A DNA stretch of 64,000 nucleotides, from assembly GCA_026168455.1 (NCBI GenBank), contig CM047426.1:39614175-39678174 (forward strand). Direction: 5' to 3'. The notes below the pieces were generated by a model. The model was not told where the DNA came from and made no database searches. It saw only the letters and a list, made by a program, of their open reading frames with translations. Positions 1 through 11,200 of the stretch are shown here, piece by piece. Source of the DNA: Theocolax elegans (taxonomy: Eukaryota; Arthropoda; Insecta; Hymenoptera; Cerocephalidae). Within the stretch, counting starts at the first letter, position 1. Each line of letters opens with the position of its first letter. The translations under genes and the position numbers were made by a program.

Positions 1-64
1 CCAAGATATGGACACTTTAGTAAATTTGTAGTATTGTTTTTGTCCAAAAATGTCCATATCTTGG
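1..64. repeat. 64-bp perfect-arm hairpin
   Basis: The first 14 bases (ccaagatatggaca) are the exact reverse complement of positions 51-64, around a 36-base AT-rich loop. It looks like one end or a whole copy of a small fold-back element, but the window edge hides the left flank. Confidence 0.6.
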
Positions 65-123
65 TTCTAAATTGTCTGCCATTCTCCAGCTTCAGACCAA
101 ATGAATAGTATATTACGAGATAA

Positions 124-219
124 GGTCAGAAAGTTTGATTTTCTGTCGTGGTATGACGTTCGAGGCGAAGCCGAGTTTAAGGACGACGAGATAGGGTCAG
201 AAAATCAAACTATCTGACC
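124..219. repeat. Imperfect hairpin, about 22-bp arms
   Basis: Positions 124-145 (ggtcagaaagtttgattttc onward) pair with 197-219 (cagaaaatcaaactatctga onward), around a loop holding gaggcgaagccgag. Similar gaggcgaag words occur in the hairpin at 457-521. This is probably a small MITE remnant; no TSD was identified. Confidence 0.5.
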
Positions 220-456
220 GTATGTCGTATACTATTTTTCTTATTCCGGACACCGAAAGTACGTTCAATAATTAATAATAACTAATAAAATAACCTAGAA
301 GCCTATCACCCCATGTATTTACAGGTATATATAAATGTCTTTGCCTTTCGGTTAGGGCGCTCGGCACGACCTCTGCAGGCAACGACGTAACGCGCTGCGT
401 TCCATTACTATATTTTCCAATTTTGATTTTAAGGCTAGTAATTGGGGTTATTTCTT

Positions 457-521
457 ATGCCCGCCCGATTTTTGCAAAAACGAGGCGAAGCTGAGTTTTG
501 GCTGGTCGGGGCGGGCATAAA
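457..521. repeat. Hairpin with tatgcccgcccg arms
   Basis: The arm tatgcccgcccg near 457 faces cggggcgggcata near 509-521 across a loop holding cgaggcgaagctgag, a word shared with the 124-219 hairpin. Outside these hairpins, 262-735 is AT-rich with a GC-richer patch at 350-410 and shows no gene. Confidence 0.45.
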
Positions 522-1250
522 GTACACACGCAAATGTTTATTAGGTGCATACTAAAATGAAAAAAATATAATCACACTTTTATACTTTTTATTTGAAACA
601 TATAAAAGCTATGAAAATTAGAATACATTTTATTATTCAAGTAACAAATATTTTTTTTAGTTTAATTGTAATGACATAAAATGTCTTATTGATTTTCTTT
701 GTTGCATTTACAAGTAATTATATTAAAAGTGCAACCCAGGCGGAAATTTATTTTTCCAGAAAGAGCTAAGAAAGGTAATAAATTTTATAATCAATTTATA
801 ATATGCAGATTTTGGACTCTATTAATAGTTAATAAGAATTTATAACTTTTATTAGCTCTTCTTAGCTTTTCATGATTTTATTAGCTTTTAGGTTTTTTTT
901 GCGAGCTTAAATAAGCTTATAACTACTAATAACTTTTTAAAATGATTGTATACAGTAAATAAGTATTTAGAATTTTTATGAATATTTAGCAATAGCAATC
1001 TTTTATTAATAACTTTTGTTTTTTTTCATACATCACGTAGAAACAGCTAAAAACAGTTAAATACAGGAAAATGCAACAGTTACTATTAATGTCATTTTGT
1101 CGTTTTTCACGATATTTTCGAAATACAAAAATCTAATAAAACCTAATTAAGCGTAGAAATATTTACGAAATTTTAAAAATAACTAATAAAATCTTATAAA
1201 CATTACCAAATTTATTAAACTATTACTAGAGTCCAAAATCCGCACTTTAT

Positions 1251-2016
1251 TGTCGCGTCATGATAGATGCAACGTACACATATGCGCGTACAGATACACA
1301 CACACATATGCACACACACATACGCACACACGTGCGCACACATTTAATACGTAAAGTAGGATGTCCTCGTCAAAGACAGGAACCGCCTTGAAAAATTCTA
1401 GCCAATAACTTAATTAGGTCACGCATGACAAAGAATAAATTAATTAAGTAAATGTACAATATTTGATTGGTCAAGAGGAACCAAAACTCCACCCCAAACC
1501 CTTGATATAAATAGGGATGTCGCACCGGGGTGTGCGCTCTTGCTCTTTAGTCCTTTCTCAAGTAAGGTAAAATCCTACTGTATCCAAAATTTAACGCGAA
1601 ATAAAGCAAGAATATCGAAAGTCATTGTTCAGTATCTTTAAACCTTCAAACACCAGTCTTTTTCCTATTCCCTTTAAAATCCAAATTAGTCTATACCGCA
1701 TTTCTATTGTAAGGGAATCTCTGTATCGAAGATCAACGAGAGCGAGAAAGACAGCCGAGCAGTTGCAGCCACCGGTCAACCGTAGATCTCCCGCCCGATA
1801 AGGTTGGTTGTTTTCCTTTCCTCGCCTTCACTCATTGTTGCACCTCGGGCTTACCCATGCACGTAAATTTCGGAAGGGTCTATGACCTGTGCTATACCGA
1901 GGAGAATTGCCACCCATCCTTGACGCTATACGCGTACTAAAACGGGGAACTTCTATTTTTAATTTAAATTCAGTCCATTTAATTTTTCTACGTTACGTCT
2001 ACCCTAGGACGTAACA
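1251..2016 (+). repeat. 5' LTR of the outer Ty3-like element
   Basis: It begins tgtcgcg and ends gtaaca. Positions 1384-1742 and 1986-2016 are repeated almost base for base at 46270-46660. The first 133 bp, with a CA-rich microsatellite at about 1290-1345, and an internal block (1743-1985) are absent from the 3' copy. The LTR has a TATA-like box at 1506-1513 and a polyadenylation signal AATAAA at 1600-1605. Confidence 0.7.
1506..1513 (+). promoter_or_regulatory. LTR TATA box
   Basis: TATAAATA lies inside the 5' LTR, about 95 bases before AATAAA at 1600-1605, the usual U3-R arrangement. The same box recurs at 46392-46399 in the 3' LTR. Confidence 0.5.
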
Positions 2017-2018
2017 AG

Positions 2019-2031
2019 TGGGGGCTCGTCC
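2019..2031 (+). other. Primer-binding site, tRNA-Pro type
   Basis: TGGGGGCTCGTCC starts two bases after the 5' LTR. It matches the complement of an animal tRNA-Pro 3' end (CCA plus acceptor stem) as used by tRNA-Pro-primed retroelements. Its position fixes the LTR end at 2016. Confidence 0.7.
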
Positions 2032-2057
2032 TAAAAATTAAAGAAGGATTAGAGCAA

Positions 2058-3397
2058 TTGTCTTCCTTATTAGCACAGATCATGGGTACCAATGAAAACG
2101 AGAATTCTCGAAATAAAGACGCGGCTTCAATTTTGCTTAAGCAGGCGCTTAAAATAAATCCAGATTTTTGTGTTGAAAATCCGGACAAATCTTTAGCTAG
2201 TTTGTTAAAATTTTTTAAAGATAGGCATGAGAGCGGGATACATTTGTCAGATGAAGCGGTAGGCCTCGATAAAAATATACCTATAATAATTGACTTGTTA
2301 AAGGAATTCGTAGACAAAAAAGATATAATAGAATTTTGCGAAGATAAGTATCTAATTGAAGCTTTAGGCGATTTTATAGAAAAAAGAGTAAATCCAAAAT
2401 TAATAATCGATTATATTATCGGAAACTTAGAAGCAAAAACAAAAGTAGAAGTAAATGGGATAGGTTTTAAACTTGAACTAACAGACGATAACACAACCTA
2501 TTTTTCGGCAGAAAATACAACAATTAAAAATGCAAAAACATCAGAACAACCAATGAAACCTGAAATTGTTAAACGAGATAATAATGTCAGATTTACTACA
2601 AGCACATCAATTTTACCAAATGACTGTAATAATATTAATTTAGTATCGGAGAGATTGCCAAGATTAAATTCGTATTTAACAAACTCAACCTTAGGACAAG
2701 TGAGGCCCCTTTCTATAAAAGACGCACTTGAATTAATACCAAAATATAATGGGGTAAATATTCCATTGAGTCAATTTGTTGACGGATGTAGGGAAGCTTG
2801 CAACATAATACATGAACAATATGAACCGGACCTCGCGAAATTAATTAAAATGAGATTATATGGAGAAGCATTGAAGAGTGCAGCAAAAAAAGTTTTGAAT
2901 CGATTGAAGATATTGCAAATTTTTTTGATAGTATTTTTGGGTCTGCGAAATCTTATCATCAATTACACGGTGAATTAGCTAATGTAAAACAGAAAAGGGA
3001 AGAGAGTGTCGTAGTTTTTTCAAACAGGGTTAGATCCATCGGGCAAGAAATCACTGAAGCAGCTCGAAGAGAAAAAAGATTAACTAATAATTTCAATCGA
3101 TCTTTAGAAAATGATTTAGTAAAATTTTTTATTCGCGGTTTACATTGGGTAATAAAAGCACGAATGGGGCAAGTGTGTAAATTGGATGAAGCTACTGCAG
3201 AAGCTATAGAAATCGAAAGAGATTTTGCATGCTATGAAGTAGAAGAGTTAAATGAAACAATTAAAGTCATAACAGAAAATAAAAATCCTATACAAAGAGT
3301 CCATTTTGCCGAGACAAAATATACCGATAAATGCCAACTTTGCGGGAGACAGGGCCACCTGGCACCAAAATGCTGGCATTTAGAAAAAATGAGATAA
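2058..3397 (+). pseudogene. gag of outer Ty3-like element (frameshifted)
   Basis: This encodes the structural protein of the element. The first 306-codon frame (2058-2978) covers the N-terminal and capsid-like region. The reading then moves to another frame that carries the capsid end (about 2900 on) and a zinc knuckle CQLCGRQGHLAPKC (C-x2-C-x4-H-x4-C) near 3334-3375. The switch lies at a run of seven A (2885-2891): just after it the second frame gives the gag-like continuation, while the first ends in unrelated sequence. A single in-frame TAA (3395-3397) separates it from the protease ORF. One-base loss or gain in the A7 run is the likely cause; assembly error is also possible. Confidence 0.7.
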
Positions 3398-3421
3398 CCC
3401 CAAGCCAGGGAAAGACGGCCT

Positions 3422-4708
3422 ATGAATGATTGGGCGGAGTATCGAGAGTCACGCAGACCGCAACAATGGCCAGGTGAAAAACGGACTAATGAATTTAAGC
3501 AACAAGAAAATCAATATGTTCGTCGCCAAAATGCAACCTTCCCAAAACAAAATTATACAAATACAGAAAGGATATGCCGATACTGCAAAAAAGAGGGCCA
3601 TATTATAGAAGAATGTAGAAAACGGGAATTTAATAATCGAAATCGCGAGACGAGAGACCGAGTACACGAGGCGCCCGAGTTACAAAAAACAGGAACCCAC
3701 ATCATCAAAAGATATGTTCAATTAAGTAAAAATTGCAAGTCGCCAATTATTAAACTTAAAAATCCGAGAAGCAACGAGGAAATAACTCTTATTTTAGATT
3801 CAGGAGCAGGTCCCAATTTACTAAAATTACGAAACATACCAAAAGACGAAAATATTAATAAAAATGAAATATTAGAATTAAAAGGAATCACGGAAGAAAG
3901 TATTTGCACTTTAGGCAAAGTTGACATCAATTTTCCAAAGTTTGACATCGAATTCCATATAATAAATGACAACATGCCTATAATCGAAGATGGTTTACTG
4001 GGAAGCGATTTTTTCTGTCAATTAGGTGCAAAAATTGATTATGCGAAAAGAATGTTAAGAGTTGTAGACGTCTGTATCCCTTTTGTAGAAGAAAACATAT
4101 TATTGATCGAAACAAAGGAAAGGTATGAAGACCCGACGATTAATGTCATAGAAAAACGTAACAGTATATTGAACGAGAGAACGGGAACGCGTAAGGGAAT
4201 TTCCGCTAACCCTATGAGTGTCAATGCAAGAGAGGGTGAGGAAGTCGTAAAACATATCACACAGGTAATAAAACCACCTAAAAGGAATTCGTTTGGGGAA
4301 ACAGGAAAAACAAATTATGCTAATGAAAATTATCAACGAATGGAGGTGTCGACCCGAGAGGTCGATCATATTAACGAGAAAGTATATCTTGTAGAAGAAA
4401 CGCGAATTCCAGGACATATAAGCCCATCGCGTAAGCAAGAGTCAATTCTAATTAAATCTCAAAGTCAGGACCCACCGGGTAGTCGAAGTCAATTAAAAAA
4501 TCAGAAAGATATTCAAATTCGATCTCAATGTAAAAATAAATTGGAAATACAAGATCCCAAGCGAAATCAAAATCAAATTCCAATTCAAAATCGAAATCTA
4601 AATCAAAATGCAAGTTTAAATGAAATTCAATATCAAATTCTAAATCAAAATTCAAATTCAAATGAAATTCAAAATCAAATTCAAATGAAAGTCAAAATCA
4701 AATTCTAA
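3422..4708 (+). pseudogene. Second zinc knuckle plus aspartic protease (pol start)
   Basis: This ORF is in the same frame as the end of gag, after one stop codon. It holds another CCHC knuckle, CRYCKKEGHIIEEC (about 3572-3613), then a retroviral-type aspartic protease with the catalytic triad LILDSGAG (about 3789-3812) and a later GLLGSDFF motif. The active site is DSG rather than DTG, which is also used by some retroelement proteases. From about 4140 the protein becomes a charged linker and then an N/Q-rich repeat. The frame ends at 4708 inside that repeat because of a unit-length change; the continuation is in another frame. No reverse transcriptase follows. Confidence 0.7.
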
Positions 4709-4920
4709 ATCAAAATTCAAATTCAAATGAAATTCAAAATCAAATTCTAAATCAAAATTCAAATTCAAATGAAATTCAAAATCAAAATCATAATTCAAGT
4801 TCAAATGGAATTCAAAATCAAATTCTAAATCAAAATTCAAGTTCAAATGAAATTCAAAATCAAATTCAAAATCTAAAATCGAGTTCAAAGGTAACTCAAT
4901 ATCGAAGTCTAAATGAAATT
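4565..4920 (+). repeat. 42-bp tandem repeat coding an N/Q-rich tract
   Basis: About five to six degenerate copies of a unit built from caaattctaaatcaaaattc and caaatgaaattcaaaat. Translated, it gives repeats of the type NQNSNSNEIQNQIL. It interrupts the pol frame at 4708. Low-complexity ORFs on the opposite strand here are only shadows of the repeat. Confidence 0.75.
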
Positions 4921-5265
4921 CCAAGCCTAAATCAAGTCTTACGTACGAAGGCAGTATGTAAGCCTAATGTATGTAAATTAATCGAACAAGGAAAAGAAGA
5001 GACAAGTCAAGAAATTAAAATCATTAAGAAATTAGAAACAAATACCAAATCGAACCCAGAAATAAGGGAGAACGATGAAAAATACTTTAATCATGAAATT
5101 AATAAAGAAAGATTGCAAAAGCACTCCTCAATTAAAAAAAATAATCTCTTAAATGAACTCGAAAGTGATGAGACAACTAATAAATCAAGCGCGCACCCAA
5201 ATCCAAGAAACGAGAACGAAATAAGTAATGAAAAATATTCTAATTTTGAGATAAACAGAAAAGAT
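4709..5265 (+). pseudogene. pol linker continuing to the P-element insertion point
   Basis: After the N/Q repeat an open frame without stops continues through a lysine/asparagine-rich stretch to 5265, where the P-superfamily element begins. The last codons before the break are the 8-base TSD gaaaagat. The frame at 5265 is exactly in register with the ORF that resumes at 45843, so this was continuous coding sequence before the insertion. No catalytic motif is visible in the segment. Confidence 0.6.
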
Positions 5266-5291
5266 TATAGACTTATAGAGATAGACTGCGC
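5266..5291 (+). repeat. Left TIR of P-superfamily element
   Basis: TATAGACTTATAG starts this arm; the reverse complement of 45809-45834 starts CATAGACTTATAG. Only the first base differs. Confidence 0.8.
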
Positions 5292-5567
5292 GCTCTTATG
5301 TACCGTTCGTTACTCGATTGAAGGACAGAGATATGGTAGACAGTCCCTCTATCTCTTTCGCATGGGAGGAAGAGAGGGAGAACGGCTGGATTGCGCATGC
5401 GCATAACTAGGAGGAGAAATATATAGATGACGTTTCTGCTTTTGACATTTTAATAAGTTTTTATTTAATATAAGAGTAATCGAAATAATAAAAATATTAT
5501 TAAGATGGACAAATTAAAGCATAAACAACAATTAAATAAGCTAGAAACATAAACCCCAAAGCAAGTA

Positions 5568-6364
5568 CCCCAATAGACATATGATTGCAAATTGACAGCA
5601 ACTTTGCAAAAAAAATTTGTACCTGTTTATCCAAAATTTGCGTCAAAGTAAGTCCTTATTTATTATAAATTTGCTTCAAATCATTTACATGAAAATAGTG
5701 ACAGCAAATTTATATAAAATTAAAGTCAATTATTGCATAAAATTATTACTATTTAAATAGCAAGTATTGCTATAAATGTGCTTTTATTTTGTTGAAATAA
5801 TATTTTAAGTAAATATAATAGAATACTTATATTATTTTTGTGTAACTAGATCGCACGTCGCATCGCCACAACTAGTAAATGTGTTAGACTCTTAAAATTG
5901 CAAAAAAAAAGTATCAAAACTTGAAATACTTCACAAAAACACAGATTTTCTTGAATAAAAAATACGTTGAAATTATTATTTTGATGATTGCAAAATAGCA
6001 ACAAATTATCATCTAATCTTGTTGCAATATACTGCACTATATAAGCATTTACTGATTTAATTTTGCTACCAATTTGCTGTAAAAGAATTTCTCAGATTAT
6101 GATATATTGCTTAGCAAATATATACCAAAATTATATCAACTCGTGCAGCAGAGTTAAATAACAAATTAATCTAAATCTGCGTCCTTATTCGTTAGCAAAT
6201 TCATAGCAATTATTTGTTGCAACTTTTTTTAACAATTTTACATAAAATTTAGGTACACGTCACTATTATGTAATGTCTTGTTAGCAAGTTTAACACAGGT
6301 TGTTTTCAAAAATTGTGTAGCAAGTTTTAACGAAGTTTTGTCTGTGCAACTTTGTCTATTGGGG
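5568..6364. mobile_element. 797-bp MITE with TA TSD
   Basis: Starts CCCCAATAGACA (5568-5579) and ends TGTCTATTGGGG (6353-6364), exact inverted repeats, each flanked by TA (5566-5567, 6365-6366). The interior is AT-rich, full of gcaaattt-like words, and has no coding potential. The TA duplication fits a Tc1/mariner-type non-autonomous element. Confidence 0.7.
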
Positions 6365-6401
6365 TAAATGATTTAGTACGATTTCATATCTGAGAAAAAT
6401 A

Positions 6402-6480
6402 ATAAGTCTGGTATGGTAGTGTGGTTTAGATACGCGCTTTATGCGCAAATGACCGAGGGATCGAATCTAATTGAAGACAA
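6402..6480 (+). repeat. tRNA-like SINE remnant
   Basis: A-box-like TGGTAGTGTGG (6414-6424) and B-box-like GGATCGAATC (6458-6467) have tRNA spacing, but the cloverleaf is poor and there is no clear tail. Probably a decayed tRNA-derived SINE head. The stretch 6480-6833 is AT-rich and shows nothing else. Confidence 0.35.
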
Positions 6481-6833
6481 TTTAAAAATTTTTTTTATTG
6501 TACAAAATGCCATTTTGAAAAATTGCTCAATGCACATTCGTCATTTGCTCAATGGACATTCGTCAATTTTTCTTACTTACTTGCTCACAGCTTTCAATGT
6601 GAACTGCTCGCCTGCTTATTAACATCTACTAATGCTTCACAGATAAGTTAAAATTTCGTTACAAATTATGCATAACAAAAAAGATAGAAAATATTAAAAA
6701 TGTCAAATTTCAGCACTTATTTATTTTGTTCTATATTTTATTTAATATATTTGACATATTATACACATATTACACGCATAAATAAACATAAATTAGATAA
6801 ATACAATTGGTGTTACAAATAAAATTGCCATTT

Positions 6834-7642
6834 TTATTGGTTTTTAAATACCACCAAGCGGTTGTGGTAAGTTCGGATACGTTTCACCTGGTCTTGTAAA
6901 CTGCACGTTTCAGCATATAATCTCACTTTAAAATATTTCATTAATATTTGATGTATTAATTGTATTTTATGGTTCGAAGTAATTGTCTTCTCCATAAAAA
7001 CATCCAATTTAGTGAATAATGGTACCGAATGTAGTTGGGTTTTAGCAGTTAATACAAGTATTTGCATAATATTTTTTCGCGCAAAAAGATTTGGAGTACT
7101 TCTTAAAACTTGCTCAGCAGTTTTGCAAACTGTAACAACATCCGGGCTGGGAAAAAGCAAGCCACTTTTCTTTTTCATGCTTGTTTCACTAAAGAAAGTT
7201 TCTAAATTTGATTTCTTGGAATGCCCTCTGTTTTTTATGTGAATCAAGTCGCACACAATATTATCGCTTTCTAAACATTCGCAACACATTTCACATTTCA
7301 AATTCTTTTTTATCGATCTAACTATAAAGCCGGCAATATACGTGACGACTTCATTCTTATACTCATTCCAACACCAACCATTGGTACCATTGTAGTCGTG
7401 ATCATGTTTTAATGTAATTACATTAAGCGTATCTTGACTTTGCTCATCAACATTAATTTTTAAAATGGCAGTGCTGTCTTGTGGAGAGCAATTTCCTTCA
7501 TGTGGAACTATTGAATTTACGTGACTTACTAGCTTTTTATACGCACACGTAAATTGAAAGCAAGTTGGATTATTATTAAATCCTCCTTGTCCCTTTACGC
7601 ATGAAAAAAATGTTTCCAAATGATCTTGGGACAACTTATAAT
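6834..7642 (-). pseudogene. P transposase exon 6, C-terminal part
   Basis: The ORF continues the catalytic exon after the insertion at 7643-23236. It begins NYKLSQDHLETFFS, the conserved P/THAP9 segment with the probable third acidic residue, followed by the typical CVKGQGGFNNNPT and YIAGFIVRSIKK. A cysteine pair CEMCCEC follows. It stops at 6834. Codon phase on both sides of the insertion fits exactly if one TTAA copy is kept. The methionine near 7700 lies inside the inserted element and is not a real start. Confidence 0.75.
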
Positions 7643-7669
7643 TTAAGGGGGTTCCAAAGTCAATTTTTA

Positions 7670-8216
7670 TCCTCCCTACCTTATCGACTGAGTAAATCAA
7701 ATAATCGATTATAATTAGATAATTATATTATTATGCGGAGAAATAAGAGTTCATTGCCCTACGTATATGGATTATGTAAGTGTGTGCAAAATTTGGGATA
7801 GTAAAATTATCACGTTTTTGTTTAAACCCTTACCAAAAATTTTGAGTATGCTTCGCCCGTCTCACATTTTTGGTAAGGAATTACATAAAGACGAGATAAT
7901 ATTTTTGTCTCAAACTTTGTACATAGTTAACTTATTCATATACGAAGGGAAGTGTACTCATAAATATATTCAGTATATTAAAAAAAATAGTAGACTTTAA
8001 TACCGCAACAGTAACAAAATAAAATCTTACGCCATAAATTACCGTTCGGTGGCGCTAGCGGTAGAGTGATACAAAGGTTACGCGAGCGCAGCCGCCGCCA
8101 TTTTAGACTGTCGGCTGCACGGCAACCAGTCAACTTTTTTCAAAGATGTCAATTTGACGTGCAAACATATTGATATGCACACACAGGGATCATGAAACAA
8201 AACATTTATGTTTATA
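7670..8216. other. Left flank inside TTAA element, no gene
   Basis: AT-rich sequence with a GC-richer stretch at 8040-8125 (ggtggcgctagcggtagagtg). A 77-codon plus-strand ORF at 7767-8000 shows no recognisable motif and is probably chance. Confidence 0.5.
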
Positions 8217-11200
8217 GGTTAAACATTTAAGTAAATTAATTAACAGGCGCATTTTAGTACAAAGAGAATAACCAAAATACTGAATGTCTATTATTAGTTG
8301 GAGAGTGGGGACTTCGTGGTGCGTGCGCTCCGTCGATCGCCTGCGTACACGCACCACGAAGTCATTTTTACCGCTCGATTCAACCCGTTTGATTATTATA
8401 AAAAAAATCTTTCTGTATTCAATGTCGTCTTATTTTTCTGATTAAGTTAAATATTTAAGTAAATTAATTAACAGGCGCATTTTAGTACAAAGAGAATAAC
8501 CAAAATACTGAATGTCTATTATTAGTTGGAGAGTGGGAACTTCGTGGTGCGTGAGCTCCGTCGATCGCCTGCGTACACGCACCACGAAGTCATTTTTACC
8601 GCTCGATTCAACCCGTTTGATTATTATAAAAAAAATCTTTCTGTATTCAATGTCGTCTTATTTTTCTGATTAAGTTAAATATTTAAGTAAATTAATTAAC
8701 AGGCGCATTTTAGTACAAAGAGAATAACCAAAATACTGAATGTCTATTATTAGTTGGAGAGTGGGAACTTCGTGGTGCGTGAGCTCCGTCGATCGCCTGC
8801 GTACACGCACCACGAAGTCAATTTTACCGCTCGATTCAACCCGTTTGATTATTATAAAAAAAATCTTTCGGTATTCAATGTCGTCTTATTTTTCTGATTA
8901 AGTTAAATATTTAAGTAAATTAATTAACAGGCGCATTTTAGTACAAAGAGAATAACCAAAATACTGAATGTCTATTATTAGTTGGAGAGTGGGGACTTCG
9001 TGGTGCGTGCGCTCCGTCGATCGCCTGCGTACACGCACCACGAAGTCATTTTTGCCGCTCGATTCAACCCGTTTGATTATTATAAAAAAAATCTTTCGGT
9101 ATTCAATGTCGTCTTATTTTTCTGATTAAGTTAAATATTTAAGTAAATTAATTAACAGGCGCATTTTAGTACAAAGAGAATAACCAAAATACTGAATGTC
9201 TATTATTAGTTGGAGAGTGGGGACTTCGTGGTGCGTGCGCTCCGTCGATCGCCTGCGCACACGCACCACGAAGTCATTTTTACCGCTCGATTCAACCCGT
9301 TTGATTATTATAAAAAAAATCTTTCTGTATTCAATGTCGTCTTATTTTTCTGATTAAGTTAAATATTTAAGTAAATTAATTAACAGGCGCATTTTAGTAC
9401 AAAGAGAATAACCAAAATACTGAATGTCTATTATTAGTTGGAGAGTGGGGACTTCGTGGTGCGTGCGCTCCGTCGATCGCCTGCGTACACGCACCACGAA
9501 GTCATTTTTACCGCTCGATTCAACCCGTTTGATTATTATAAAAAAAATCTTTCGGTATTCAATGTCCTCTTATTTTCTGATTAAGTTAAATATTTAAGTA
9601 AATTAATTAACAGGCGCATTTTAGTACAAAGAGAATAACCAAAATACTAAATGTCTATTATTAGTTGGAGAGTGGGGACTTCGTGGTGCGTGCGCTCCGT
9701 CGATCGCCTGCGTACACGCACCACGAAGTCATTTTTACCGCTCGATTCAACCCGTTTGATTATTATAAAAAAAATCTTTCTGTATTCAATGTCGTCTTAT
9801 TTTTCTGATTAAGTTAAATATTTAAGTAAATTAATTAACAGGCGCATTTTAGTACAAAGAGAATAACCAAAATACTGAATGTCTATTATTAGTTGGAGAG
9901 TGGGGACTTCGTGGTGCGTGAGCTCCGTCCATCGCCTGCGTACACGCACCACGAAGTCATTTTTACCGCTCGATTCAACCCGTTTGATTATTATAAAAAA
10001 AATCTTTCGGTATTCAATGTCGTCTTATTTTCTGATTAAGTTAAATATTTAAGTAAATTAATTAACAGGCGCATTTTAGTACAAAGAGAATAACCAAAAT
10101 ACTGAATGTCTATTATTAGTTGGAGAGTGGGGACTTCGTGGTGCGTGCGCTCCGTCGATCGCCTGCGTACACGCACCACGAAGTCATTTTTACCGCTCGA
10201 TTCAACCCGTTTGATTATTATAAAAAAAATCTTTCGGTATTCAATGTCGTCTTATTTTTCTGATTAAGTTAAATATTTAAGTAAATTAATTAACAGGCGC
10301 ATTTTAGTACAAAGAGAATAACCAAAATACTGAATGTCTATTATTAGTTGGAGAGTGGGGACTTCGTGGTGCGTGCGCTCCGTCGATCGCCTGCGTACAC
10401 GCACCACGAAGTCATTTTTACCGCTCGATTCAACCCGTTTGATTATTATAAAAAAAATCTTTCGGTATTCAATGTCGTCTTATTTTCTGATTAAGTTAAA
10501 TATTTAAGTAAATTAATTAACAGGCGCATTTTAGTACAAAGAGAATAACCAAAATACTGAATGTCTATTATTAGTTGGAGAGTGGGGACTTCGTGGTGCG
10601 TGCGCTCCGTCGATCGCCTGCGTACACGCACCACGAAGTCATTTTTACCGCTCGATTCAACCCGTTTGATTATTATAAAAAAAATCTTTCGGTATTCAAT
10701 GTCGTCTTATTTTCTGATTAAGTTAAATATTTAAGTAAATTAATTAACAGGCGCATTTTAGTACAAAGAGAATAACCAAAATACTGAATGTCTATTATTA
10801 GTTGGAGAGTGGGGACTTCGTGGTGCGTGCGCTCCGTCGATCGCCTGCGTACACGCACCACGAAGTCATTTTTACCGCTCGATTCAACCCGTTTGATTAT
10901 TATAAAAAAAATCTTTCGGTATTCAATGTCGTCTTATTTTTCTGATTAAGTTAAATATTTAAGTAAATTAATTAACAGGCGCATTTTAGTACAAAGAGAA
11001 TAACCAAAATACTGAATGTCTATTATTAGTTGGAGAGTGGGGACTTCGTGGTGCGTGCGCTCCGTCGATCGCCTGCGTACACGCACCACGAAGTCATTTT
11101 TACCGCTCGATTCAACCCGTTTGATTATTATAAAAAAAATCTTTCGGTATTCAATGTCGTCTTATTTTCTGATTAAGTTAAATATTTAAGTAAATTAATT

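Noticed and set aside
4452..4924. Minus-strand ORFs rich in Phe/Asp/Leu
   Set aside because: Antisense of the N/Q-coding tandem repeat.
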